Virus record (IMG/VR): IMGVR_UViG_3300033141_000881
Span: 1 to 37,728 of that record
Length of the DNA stretch: 37,728 bases
Direction: 5' to 3' (one strand)
Source: a virus
In this document: piece by piece, positions 16,129 through 24,294 of the stretch
How positions within the stretch are numbered: position 1 is the stretch's first letter
Layout: the number at the start of each line of letters is the position of its first letter
Made by a program: the position numbers and the translations under genes
Notes under the pieces: model-generated
Told to the model about the DNA's origin: nothing
Database searches by the model: none
Seen by the model: the letters and a program-made list of their open reading frames with translations, nothing else

Positions 16129-17804
16129 TGGATAAGATAATAGCGGGTTCAGTTAATCAATCGATAACTTTCGCGGTAAAGAGTGTATACGCGATAACGG
16201 AATTTAGGGCAACGTATACAAGGTATACCAGGGGCGACGGTACTAGCTTCACGACGGCGACTAACGCGCTTACGGCGCTGGCTTCAATTATAACAGCCCA
16301 TACCGATAACAAAGGTATATTCCTTTCAGCGGTCGCGACCGACGGGGCAAAATATCAGGTCCGGGTCGACTATCCCGACGCGGCTTTCGCGGCAGGGGCC
16401 GACGAAGTTATATGTACTATATACGACGATAGCGACGAGGAAGTAGCTCACAGGATTTTTGCTTTGATACCGGACGAGGTAGCCCAGTATAACGGCAGTA
16501 TATGGGTAGATACTAATAACGGGACCGCGGGAACTAAAAAAGGTTTTAATGGTCTACCTGATAGGCCTGTCGATAATATCGGCGACGCTATAACACTGTC
16601 CACGGCAACGGGAATTAAAAGATTTCATGTTGCCCAGCGCTCCGGGATTACGCTAGGCGCAACTATGACAGAGTACGAATTTGATGGTATTGATTACTTT
16701 ATAGACTTCGCTAACCAGGAACTAAACAAGGTAGTTATCCGGGGGGCGTGGGTCTCCGGGCTGGCTACGACAAACGACGACGAAGTAACCTTAATCGATT
16801 GTATACTTGGCATTATCTCACTGCCTGGCGGTACGCGCTGTTTTAACTGTAAACTTACCGGGCTTATTTCTTTAGGTAATACCTCGTCGACCTACTACTT
16901 TGATAAATGCTCTAGTTTTAATTACAGCGCTACTACTGCCGTAATCGATTACGATTCAAAGGCTAATATCGATGTACTTATTACCGGCTTCGAGGGTACT
17001 ATAGAAATACAAAAGATGGGAACCGCAGCCGGTCACACTCTGGAGATAACCGGTAACGGTGAGTTTATAGAAAATGCTAACTGCACAAGCGGCAGCCCTA
17101 AAATTACGGGCGCTTGGAAGCTTACCGGTATTACGGATCTTACGCCGGACGCCTATACAAACAGCGGCGTAAATGTTACGAAGATTAATAACGAAGATAC
17201 CGACGGCTACAACGCAGCGCTAAAATTAAAAGCTTTGGATATACAGAACAACGCGGGTAACGCTATTACGGCGAAGTCTACCGGCGCAAACGGTCACGGG
17301 GCTGAGATAGTAGGTCACGGAAGCGGGGACGGTATACTCGTAGAGGGCGGATCCTCGGGGGGCGTGGGTATAGTTGTAGATAGCGACGGCGACGCTAACG
17401 CGGTAGAGTTTAAAGCCGCCGCAGGGGGCGACGGTAGCGGCCTTTATCTACAAGGCGGCTCGGGCGGCTCCGATATCAACGCGGCAGAGATAGCGGCTAT
17501 ACAAGCGAAAACGGATAACCTGCCGCACTCCGTAAAGAAAAATACCATTATAGAAAAATTTAAGTTTGTAATGTTCGACGCTACGACCGGCGACCCGACG
17601 GCAGGCTTTACCGTTACGGCCACTAAAAAACTAGACGCCGACGCCGCCTGGTCTGCTATGACTGGAACGATCCGAAACCTGGGCTTCGGTGCCTACGATA
17701 TAGATATCAATGCCGCTGACACTAACGGCGACACCGGTATCTGGCTGTTTACCGCTCCAGGGGCGAAGGTTACTTTTATAACGATTGTTACCGAAGAAGT
17801 CTAA
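16128..17804 (+). CDS. Tail fibre / receptor-binding protein candidate (beta-solenoid-like)
   Basis: 558-residue protein. Residues 1-115 look like a baseplate-binding beta domain (AGSVNQSITFAVKSVYAIT, then VRVDYPDAAFAAGADEVICTIYDD). Residues 115-430 contain short repeating strands (for example VTLIDCILGIISLPGG, CFNCKLTGLISLG, YYFDKCSSFNYS) typical of a right-handed beta-helix fibre. A Gly/Asp-rich stretch (about 385-450: GNAITAKSTGANGHGAEIVG, GDGILVEGGSSGGVGIVVDS) follows, then a C-terminal beta domain. It starts on the A of the preceding TAA (TAATG) and ends the same way into the hub gene. Receptor binding is inferred. Confidence 0.62.
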   Translation: MDKIIAGSVNQSITFAVKSVYAITEFRATYTRYTRGDGTSFTTATNALTALASIITAHTDNKGIFLSAVATDGAKYQVRVDYPDAAFAAGADEVICTIYDDSDEEVAHRIFALIPDEVAQYNGSIWVDTNNGTAGTKKGFNGLPDRPVDNIGDAITLSTATGIKRFHVAQRSGITLGATMTEYEFDGIDYFIDFANQELNKVVIRGAWVSGLATTNDDEVTLIDCILGIISLPGGTRCFNCKLTGLISLGNTSSTYYFDKCSSFNYSATTAVIDYDSKANIDVLITGFEGTIEIQKMGTAAGHTLEITGNGEFIENANCTSGSPKITGAWKLTGITDLTPDAYTNSGVNVTKINNEDTDGYNAALKLKALDIQNNAGNAITAKSTGANGHGAEIVGHGSGDGILVEGGSSGGVGIVVDSDGDANAVEFKAAAGGDGSGLYLQGGSGGSDINAAEIAAIQAKTDNLPHSVKKNTIIEKFKFVMFDATTGDPTAGFTVTATKKLDADAAWSAMTGTIRNLGFGAYDIDINAADTNGDTGIWLFTAPGAKVTFITIVTEEV

Positions 17805-20056
17805 TGTTAATAAATTGGCCGTCGTCTCAAAATAGAAATGTCGTTTTCCAGCGGTATGGTGCTATTGATGTATACGATGGTCTTTTCTCGCCCGGTGCGG
17901 GTAAGTTTACCGAGGACTTTATCGCAGCGGCTACGGCGGACTTCCGCTGTCCGAAGGCTATGGTCGAGGTAACCTGGGGCGCTGGTAATGTAGATGAAAA
18001 CGTTATCATAACATCTAACGATATTAACCGCATAGACAGAACCGGCCAAGTAATAAACGGAGAAAACGACAGCGGTAAGAAGTGGGCGTATCTACATAGC
18101 GGGCTTATCGCCGACGGTTCTTTTTATGCTATGCCCGAGCTTGACACTGAATTACAAGCGGGCTGGTATGGCACGAGCCAGGTAAGCGACGGCAGCGGCG
18201 ACTTTTCGACGCCTCCCTGGTTACAGGTAGCGCACGACGCCCGCAGCTATACCGCCGTAACGATAGCCGGAGACAGCGGATACGACGAGTACCCGGTAGA
18301 CTTTACGATAACGCTTACGCACCCAGGCGGCCCTACTAATATACCGGTTACGGGTAATATCGAGCGGGTATACACAAATATTTTCGCGGCTATTAAAGAC
18401 GTAACGGCGGTAAAGGTTACTATAACTAAATGGAGCGCAGCCGATACCATAGTAAAATTAACGCAGGTATCCGGTACATTAATCGAGTATTATAAGACGA
18501 ACGATATAGTAGAGCTTAGCATACTGGAAGAAACTAACAGCGATACGGGCGTCGTCCCTATCGGTAACGTATCGGCTAACGAGCTGGATCTATCCCTATT
18601 GAATACCGAGCGCCGTTTTAGTTATGGTAATACCGATAGTGTATATAACAACTCTTTAAAGTCCGGTCGTAGGATACGCGCCTGGCTCGGCTTTGTCCTG
18701 CCTTCCGGGACCTCCGACGTTACGGGTGATGTACCCGGCTATATCGTGGATACCGTGGCCGGGGAAAAGATCGGCCTTATGCCTTACGGTATATACTGGT
18801 CGAAAGACTGGATAAGCAGCTATGAGAGCCAAGTAACGACGACCACGGCATACGATATTATTTATCGGCTCAGTCAAAAAGAATTTTTAAAGTCGGGTAA
18901 TTATACCGCTACGGTCCAGTATATAGTCGACGATATTCTGGAAGAGGCTAAGCTGGAAGTACCGGGGTTAACCTGGAAAGTTAGCGCCGATACGGCGGCC
19001 TTGGCCTGGGATAATGTCGCCTTCGAGCCCAAAAATTATATGGAAATTTTAAAAGATATTGCCGAGGCTTCACAGTCTTTTACTTTCGTCGACCGTTTCG
19101 GAGTCTTACAAGTCGGTTCTTTCCTGGAAGCGGTTACCCCGCTAGAAGAGTACCAGGAAGTAGGGCTCTCTGACTACTTTAATTTTAAAAGTGACCCTAA
19201 ACTCGACGAGCTTATTAACCGGATACGCGCCGGTTTTACTTTTAAATTCGTAGATACAAATATTTTTGACTCCGACCGTGAATACGAAATAGGCGATAGC
19301 GGCGACGCTGAAATATCGATAGACTGGAACGTCGACGGCGTAGATACGAGTACCGTAGTAATAACACTTACGCCGGTAGCGGGAACCCCTACGATAGACA
19401 GCTCGACGATATTTAACAAAGGCGCGGACTTGGTAGTAATTGGGTCGGAGTTTGATAAATTTACGCTATCGGCTACCGGTACGCCCCGGCCTACGATTTA
19501 CGCGGACGAGGAAGTATTAACGATCCCGGCGAGCGGCGAGCTTAATTTATTTTTAACTTGGAGCCAGGCCCCGGTTTTCACGCCGACCGTAGCCGTTAAT
19601 CTTACGCCCGTAAGCGGCGGCTCTGCGATAGCCGAGAGCGACGTATACGCCTACGGGGCGGACGTGCGCGTACTGGGAGACGTAGGCGCGACTTTTAAAA
19701 TATCCGCCTCGGGGACACCCTACACGCTGGAAGAAAATACCGAAACGACCGCCGACGATACGACCAGTATAAAAATATATGGCGTGCGCGAGTTTTCGCT
19801 TACCGGTAATGTACTCATAACATCGCAGGCCCAGGCCCAAACCATCGCCGCGCAGTTGCTCTCGTTTTATGGCAACCTGCGGCAGGACGGTGCTATGTCG
19901 TGGCCCGCGTCGACGCTTTTAGCGGTAGGCGATACGCTGGAAGTCGTAGAGTTTAAGAGCGACACAGTAGAAACTAAAGATTATTTTATAATAAAGAGAC
20001 AAACTACAACTTTCGACGGGTCCTTACAGGGCAGCGCCGAGTTAAGACGAGGGTAA
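17804..20056 (+). CDS. Tail tip / baseplate hub protein
   Basis: Large 750-residue tail protein. The centre (about 270-460) has features of phage tail hub proteins: RRFSYGNTDSVYNNSLKSGR, a PGYIVDTVAGEKIGLMPYG strand pair, then AYDIIYRLSQKEFLKSG and YMEILKDIAEASQSFTFVDR, a module also found in Gram-positive phage tail-tip proteins. Residues 515-565 and 593-642 form an internal duplication (TSTVVITLTPVAGTPTIDSS and TPTVAVNLTPVSGGSAIAES, each ending in a SATGTP or SASGTP turn), probably two Ig-like or carbohydrate-binding inserts. The C-terminus is ALTxxAQAQTIAAQLLSFYG-like, as in hubs. TAATG coupling to the upstream fibre gene. Confidence 0.7.
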   Translation: MLINWPSSQNRNVVFQRYGAIDVYDGLFSPGAGKFTEDFIAAATADFRCPKAMVEVTWGAGNVDENVIITSNDINRIDRTGQVINGENDSGKKWAYLHSGLIADGSFYAMPELDTELQAGWYGTSQVSDGSGDFSTPPWLQVAHDARSYTAVTIAGDSGYDEYPVDFTITLTHPGGPTNIPVTGNIERVYTNIFAAIKDVTAVKVTITKWSAADTIVKLTQVSGTLIEYYKTNDIVELSILEETNSDTGVVPIGNVSANELDLSLLNTERRFSYGNTDSVYNNSLKSGRRIRAWLGFVLPSGTSDVTGDVPGYIVDTVAGEKIGLMPYGIYWSKDWISSYESQVTTTTAYDIIYRLSQKEFLKSGNYTATVQYIVDDILEEAKLEVPGLTWKVSADTAALAWDNVAFEPKNYMEILKDIAEASQSFTFVDRFGVLQVGSFLEAVTPLEEYQEVGLSDYFNFKSDPKLDELINRIRAGFTFKFVDTNIFDSDREYEIGDSGDAEISIDWNVDGVDTSTVVITLTPVAGTPTIDSSTIFNKGADLVVIGSEFDKFTLSATGTPRPTIYADEEVLTIPASGELNLFLTWSQAPVFTPTVAVNLTPVSGGSAIAESDVYAYGADVRVLGDVGATFKISASGTPYTLEENTETTADDTTSIKIYGVREFSLTGNVLITSQAQAQTIAAQLLSFYGNLRQDGAMSWPASTLLAVGDTLEVVEFKSDTVETKDYFIIKRQTTTFDGSLQGSAELRRG

Positions 20057-20059
20057 ATT

Positions 20060-20995
20060 ATGGCTGATTATTTTACAACACCTAAAGTAGACTGGGAAGA
20101 TACCGACGGCATAGGTTACGAAGACCTTAACCGTATGGAACAGAATACAAGCGCCGTAAGAGACGGCACTAAGCGAAGGGTCCAGGGCTTCGGCTATACT
20201 ATGAGTAACGTAGTACCAAACGAGGACGGCGTAATAACGGTAACGCCTGGGTCATGCTTTTCTAATAACGGCGTGCCTATCAATATGTCGGCTAACTTTG
20301 TTAAAAATTTAGACTCGTGGGCGCAGGGTAACGGGTCCGGGGTTGGAGGTATGGCCCCCGACGCTCATACTGCCGGAGTAGATGCTCATACATGGTACTA
20401 TATTTTTGCCATAACTAACCCGATTAACGGCGACGTAGAAATAATGTTCGACGATAACCCAGCCGGTACAAATGTATCGAACGTAGTATTTACAGAAAAG
20501 CGACTCGTCGGTACATTTAAAACAATTACCGCAGGAGTCGAGAGCAGCTTCTATGTAGCGGAAACATATAGCGATGGAGACCATACCTATATTAATCCTA
20601 CGGGTACGCCTTACGTTGAAGGGACGCAGTTTTTAATGGGCGGCTTAGCCGGTAATGTATACAACCACGAACAACTATTGCTTAGTGGTAACCCGGTACT
20701 GCCTGCTATTGTTACCAGGGCCGACCTTAATTTAATACTGCTTGGCCAGACCGGCTCGGTCGATGTGTATATAGGGCTCGTTAATAGCGTTGTATTTTCC
20801 GTACCCGCTAATTTTTCAATGTCCGGGACTTACCGGGGTGAGTGGATAGGCTTAACCGACGCCTCTAACGACTGGGCTAGTTTTGACGTAGAGCTGTTAA
20901 TGGACCCGACTTCTGAGCTATACATAGCGGTTAGCGGCGGGGTCGGTACACTGGAAATACGGGTTAAGGGCTTTCACTGGGATAGACTTATATAA
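20060..20995 (+). CDS. Tail fibre protein
   Basis: 311-residue fibre-like protein. The N-terminus has the layout of phage fibre attachment regions (DGIGYEDLNRMEQNTSAVRDG), followed by a beta domain (GVITVTPGSCFSNNGVPINM, AHTWYYIFAITNPINGDVEI) common in fibres of environmental phages, and a C-terminal jelly-roll-like region (VDVYIGLVNSVVFSVPANFS ... ELYIAVSGGVGTLEIRVKGF). It follows the hub gene by three bases and precedes the endolysin. Host-surface binding is inferred; no enzymatic motif is visible. Confidence 0.65.
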   Translation: MADYFTTPKVDWEDTDGIGYEDLNRMEQNTSAVRDGTKRRVQGFGYTMSNVVPNEDGVITVTPGSCFSNNGVPINMSANFVKNLDSWAQGNGSGVGGMAPDAHTAGVDAHTWYYIFAITNPINGDVEIMFDDNPAGTNVSNVVFTEKRLVGTFKTITAGVESSFYVAETYSDGDHTYINPTGTPYVEGTQFLMGGLAGNVYNHEQLLLSGNPVLPAIVTRADLNLILLGQTGSVDVYIGLVNSVVFSVPANFSMSGTYRGEWIGLTDASNDWASFDVELLMDPTSELYIAVSGGVGTLEIRVKGFHWDRLI

Positions 20996-21010
20996 CGGAA
21001 GGTTAGTATA

Positions 21011-21445
21011 ATGAAAAGTACAGATTTTGGAAAACATTGTATAGATAACTTTACGGCTGCCGAGGTAGAGACTACCGGCGCGGCCCTGGACGACGTACAA
21101 TTAAAACTTATGATAGCTTTACAGGCGTTTCGTATTTTAATAGACCGCCGCGTAGGGCTAATACGTAACGGTATGACCACGGGAGATCATAAGTCTAAGG
21201 AGCACCCGCTCGGCCTCGCCGTCGACGGCTTCCTATACCCAGACGACGGCCAGATAGAAATTTCTGATATCGTGAAAGCAGCGCTCGCCGCAGGTTTTAA
21301 AGGTATGGGCGTCTATTGGAATATGAAACAGTTTAGTTTCCATTTAGACCTACGCCCCGACCTGGCTTTCTGGTATGGCTTTAAAGATGGGACAAACGGG
21401 CTTATGGGTAAATGGACTTACTCGTCTTTATTTGTTACGCCGTAG
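21011..21445 (+). CDS. Endolysin, M15-type peptidase
   Basis: Predicted zinc peptidase that cuts cell wall peptides for lysis. The 144-residue protein contains EHPLGLAVDG with His65 and Asp72 and FSFHLDLRP with His111 and Asp113, matching the zinc ligands (H-x6-D and H-x-D) of M15 (VanY-like / D-Ala-D-Ala carboxypeptidase or L-Ala-D-Glu endopeptidase) enzymes. The family usually has a SxHxxGxAxD motif; here the upstream residue is Lys-Glu rather than Ser-x. No signal peptide is seen, so a holin is expected. Its 3' end overlaps the convergent helicase gene by 18 bases. Confidence 0.85.
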   Translation: MKSTDFGKHCIDNFTAAEVETTGAALDDVQLKLMIALQAFRILIDRRVGLIRNGMTTGDHKSKEHPLGLAVDGFLYPDDGQIEISDIVKAALAAGFKGMGVYWNMKQFSFHLDLRPDLAFWYGFKDGTNGLMGKWTYSSLFVTP

Positions 21446-23017
21446 TCCTGCGTCACGCTTAACCGCTTCTAATAATTGGTTTTGGGTCCAGTCGTATTTT
21501 GCGACGCCCTCCATAAGTCGTACGTCGGCCCGGCCCTTCGCTATTAGATAGTAGATAAATACTTCGCGCTGCTGTCCAGGACGCCAGAGCCGCTTATTAA
21601 GCTGCTTATTATAGTCGAGTCTCCAGTTAAGCCCGAGCCAGACCAGAACCCGGCCCGGTCCTCGCTGGAGGTTTAAGCCGTGGCCCGCGCTGCCTGGGTG
21701 TACAAAGCCCAGCGGTATATCCCCGGCGTTCCACGCGTGGACAAAATCTTTACGGTCCCGTATATCGACGCCCTGGGGGTATCGGCTTTTAAGGCGCTGT
21801 AATTCATGGGCGAAATTATACCCTACCAGGACCGGCTCGTAGCAATGATCCAGCAGTATATCGTCCAGGGCGCTAAATTTCTCTTCGTGCAATTCAATCC
21901 ATTCTTTTTCTATACCGGTATAGACGGCCCCGCCGCAGACCTGGAGCAGTTTACCGGCGAGTACCCCGTTATTAGCTGCCGTTACCTCGTCCTCGTTTAT
22001 ATTAAGTATAAGGTCCCGCTCGAAAGTATCGTATTGTTTGGCCGCTTCCGGCGGTAGTATGATAGCCTTGTCAATATGGCTACACTTCGGCAGCTCGGCC
22101 TCGGCCTCGGACTCTACGCTTATACAGATATCTTTTATTTTATCGTGTATCTCGGCCTCGGCCCCGTCCTTTAATTCCCAGGAAAAGCCGTTATAAGATT
22201 TATTAAAATACTTCTTTTTGTACTGGCTATTGGTACGCTCCAGGCGGTCGCCGCCGTCCATCGTGAAAATAAGCGGCCATAAGTCGACTAGGCCCTTATT
22301 TGAGGGGGTCCCGGTTAAGTGGACCAGGCGCTTAACCTGTGGACGTAGCGCGCACAAAGCGCCGAAACGGGTATATCGAGCCGCCGGAGCCTGGAAGCCC
22401 TTACACAGCACCGCGCAGGCCTTTAGCGAGGACCTTACAGGCTTAAAATCAGCGCAGGGCATAATGCAGGCCTCGCCGTCCACACTGGGCCGGTAGTCCA
22501 GGCAGAAAGCGCTTTCCTGGCAGGCTCCGGTCTTTTCGTGCATGAATAGCGCGCAGTCGGCAGCGTGTTTACAAATTGAGTTTTTTGAGGTTGTTTTTCT
22601 ATTTGAGTTTTTAAAGCCTTCGGCGTCGTCAAAAACTACCATATCGTAAGGCCACTTACGACCGGCCCGCTCGGCTAACCATACGAAATTTTCGACGTTT
22701 ATTATGTGGATCTGCTCAGGCCCTCGGGCTCCGGCGAGCCGGGTCTCCGCGTCTCCAGTAATAACTTTAAATTTTAAATATGAAGTATGGGACCAGTCGC
22801 GCAGCTCGTCGGGCCACGTATTAGCGGCTACCCGTAGAGTCGTAACAACCAGGAGCTTTTTAATTTCCTTATACCGGAAAAGCTTTTCGATAACGGTCGT
22901 TACCGCCGCCGTCTTTCCGAAGCCCATATTATTAAAGCAAGCGCAGGCCTCGGTATTTTCGATAAACTCTACGACTTCCCATTGGGAACCCCGGATCATA
23001 TCCTTTGTGAAGGTCAC
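21428..23017 (-). CDS. SNF2-type DEAD/DEAH helicase with cysteine-rich insertion
   Basis: Superfamily 2 helicase/translocase for phage DNA replication or recombination. The 529-residue protein shows Walker A MGFGKT (31-36), motif II as FDDAEG (Asp130-Asp131-Ala-Glu133, not a classic DEAH), motif III HLTGTP (233-238), and motif VI KRLWRPGQQR near the C-terminus. Between motifs II and III, residues 140-212 form an insertion with eight cysteines in pairs (149/155, 166/172, 184/188, 201/205) that could bind zinc or an iron-sulphur cluster. It is coupled to the VRR-NUC gene by a 4-base overlap, a pairing typical of phage replication modules. Last gene of the - strand operon. Confidence 0.88.
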   Translation of the reverse strand: MTFTKDMIRGSQWEVVEFIENTEACACFNNMGFGKTAAVTTVIEKLFRYKEIKKLLVVTTLRVAANTWPDELRDWSHTSYLKFKVITGDAETRLAGARGPEQIHIINVENFVWLAERAGRKWPYDMVVFDDAEGFKNSNRKTTSKNSICKHAADCALFMHEKTGACQESAFCLDYRPSVDGEACIMPCADFKPVRSSLKACAVLCKGFQAPAARYTRFGALCALRPQVKRLVHLTGTPSNKGLVDLWPLIFTMDGGDRLERTNSQYKKKYFNKSYNGFSWELKDGAEAEIHDKIKDICISVESEAEAELPKCSHIDKAIILPPEAAKQYDTFERDLILNINEDEVTAANNGVLAGKLLQVCGGAVYTGIEKEWIELHEEKFSALDDILLDHCYEPVLVGYNFAHELQRLKSRYPQGVDIRDRKDFVHAWNAGDIPLGFVHPGSAGHGLNLQRGPGRVLVWLGLNWRLDYNKQLNKRLWRPGQQREVFIYYLIAKGRADVRLMEGVAKYDWTQNQLLEAVKRDAGLRRNK

Positions 23018-23358
23018 GGGTCGAAGCTTCGGATATCGTTAGACAGGACGGCCATATCTAAAAAGGGGCTTTCGTCGGCGGCTACCGTTGTCATAATATC
23101 AATAAAGGCGCGGGCGTCCTGGACGTTATCTATACAGCGGGCGGGTATGTCCACGGCCTTAAGGTCCACGGCTACACGCTGCTGTAAGGGCGTAGCTTTT
23201 TTGCCGGTCGTTTTATATTCAATGGTAAAAGCTACGCCGTTTTTAAAATGGAGTCTATCGTGGATGCCCTGGCTACCAGGCGACGCCCACTTGTAGACGA
23301 TCCAGCCTCGGCGCTTCGCGTACTTGACGCCTTCCTTTTCGACTATGCTTTCTATCAT
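23014..23358 (-). CDS. VRR-NUC nuclease
   Basis: Small virus-type replication-repair nuclease of 114 residues, usually found next to an SNF2 helicase in phage genomes. The PD-(D/E)XK-like core is visible as IVYKWASPGSQGIHDRLHF (Asp in HD), FTIEYKTTGKKATPLQQ (E-x-K) and the following helix. It probably processes branched or flapped DNA together with the adjacent helicase, whose start overlaps its stop. Alone in a ~130-base gap upstream is a perfect 8-bp hairpin. Confidence 0.88.
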   Translation of the reverse strand: MIESIVEKEGVKYAKRRGWIVYKWASPGSQGIHDRLHFKNGVAFTIEYKTTGKKATPLQQRVAVDLKAVDIPARCIDNVQDARAFIDIMTTVAADESPFLDMAVLSNDIRSFDP

Positions 23359-23394
23359 ATTATCCGATTTTTTACTATTTCTATTTTGGATCCG

Positions 23395-23415
23395 ACGAGC
23401 TGGCCGGCAGCTCGT
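23395..23415. promoter_or_regulatory. Perfect 8-bp hairpin in intergenic gap
   Basis: ACGAGCTG (23395-23402) and CAGCTCGT (23408-23415) are perfect complements around a 5-base loop. It lies in the 131-base AT-rich gap between the lipoprotein and VRR-NUC genes, upstream of VRR-NUC on the transcribed (-) strand. There is no U-run on that strand, so an mRNA processing or attenuation element is more likely than a terminator. Apart from this hairpin I see nothing firm in the gap. Confidence 0.5.
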
Positions 23416-23489
23416 TATTTGTCACCTAAATTATTAAAAATTAAATATTTGCCTTTTATGATACAGTATTTGTTCAAGCTTAAAATTTA

Positions 23490-23663
23490 CTATTCTGTAC
23501 AGCTCGACGGCTGGTTAGCTTTCTCGGTTATGCCGCCCTCGGGCGTTATCAGATAGTAACATCCATCATGGTAACGCTCTGAGAGCTGGCCGCTGCTGGC
23601 TGAATTATTGGCGCTCGTTACGCAGCCTATAATAACCAGTATTAAAAATAAAAAGTATCTCAT
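23490..23663 (-). CDS. Small lipoprotein
   Basis: 57-residue protein read from the ATG at 23663, two bases after the preceding stop. It has a type II signal sequence: MRYFLFLILVIIGC with the lipobox Leu-Val-Ile-Ile-Gly-Cys, followed by a Ser/Asn-rich linker (VTSANNSASSGQ) and a short mature part with two more cysteines (DGCYYLITPEGG, SSCTE). A longer reading from 23690 adds nine residues inside the preceding gene and masks the signal, so the shorter start is chosen. Possible roles are superinfection exclusion or an o-spanin-like lysis function. The family is not recognised. Confidence 0.72.
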   Translation of the reverse strand: MRYFLFLILVIIGCVTSANNSASSGQLSERYHDGCYYLITPEGGITEKANQPSSCTE

Positions 23664-23664
23664 A

Positions 23665-24045
23665 TTAACCCCGCTTTTTAATGGTTTCAAAATGTGCCTT
23701 ACCTTTTTTACCGTTGACCGCTAGCATATACCAGTTAAAACGGATATACCGCAGGCCTCGCAACCAAAAAGAGTGTTGTTTTATTTTATAGTGCGCCGCT
23801 TTTTTGAAAATAATATTTCCTATAAGCGCCTCTTCCCAGGTCTCGGCGAAATGCCAGTCGAGATCGTGGTCGTTACATTCATACCGGATATGCAGCCCGT
23901 AAAGGGTATCGGGTACGATGTCTATTTTCCAGCCGGACGGCCCGCAGCCGTTGGTTATCCGCTTAAACTCTTCGGCGTTTTCCGGTCGCCGCATTTCACG
24001 GGCTTTGGCCGATATGTATAATTGAATAAATTTTTTACGCGGCAT
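23665..24045 (-). CDS. Small protein with PLA2-like motif
   Basis: 126-residue basic protein. It contains NGCGPSGWKIDIVPDTLYG (residues 32-50), then CNDHD (57-61), which resemble the glycine-rich calcium loop and the CxxHD active-site helix of phospholipase A2-type folds; a helical aromatic tail follows (FWLRGLRYIRFNWYMLAV). Similar small proteins occur in other phages, usually without an assigned function. If the fold is right it might act on lipids, yet it sits in a replication operon next to a lipoprotein gene. The ATG at 24045 is six bases from AGGAG; another ATG at 24049 is out of frame. Enzyme activity is not shown. Confidence 0.55.
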   Translation of the reverse strand: MPRKKFIQLYISAKAREMRRPENAEEFKRITNGCGPSGWKIDIVPDTLYGLHIRYECNDHDLDWHFAETWEEALIGNIIFKKAAHYKIKQHSFWLRGLRYIRFNWYMLAVNGKKGKAHFETIKKRG

Positions 24046-24057
24046 ACATTACTCCTG

Positions 24058-24261
24058 TTAAAATTGCTTCATTAGTTCGTCGAATCGGTTTTTATCCGCC
24101 AGGCTCGTAAGTTCTGGCACATTATCGGGTATGTCTTTGACCAGACCTTCAAGTCTCTCGATTTCCTCTTCCTTATCGCTGTTCTCTTCAAGTGCTTCAC
24201 ATAGCGGACATTCTTTGATATCATACACTATCGAGTCGTGATTTTCTTCACACACTTTCAT
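24058..24261 (-). CDS. Small acidic protein with CxxC motif
   Basis: Unrecognised 67-residue protein. It has Cys4, CPLC (18-21) near the N-terminus, then a strongly acidic helix (EENSDKEEEIERLEGLVKD). The cysteine set suggests a small zinc knuckle. The ATG has a good AAAGGAAA site. It lies between the polymerase and PLA2-like genes in the - strand operon. No function can be given. Confidence 0.65.
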   Translation of the reverse strand: MKVCEENHDSIVYDIKECPLCEALEENSDKEEEIERLEGLVKDIPDNVPELTSLADKNRFDELMKQF

Positions 24262-24294
24262 CTTATTTTCCTTTCTTTTTAGCGTTATTAAATC

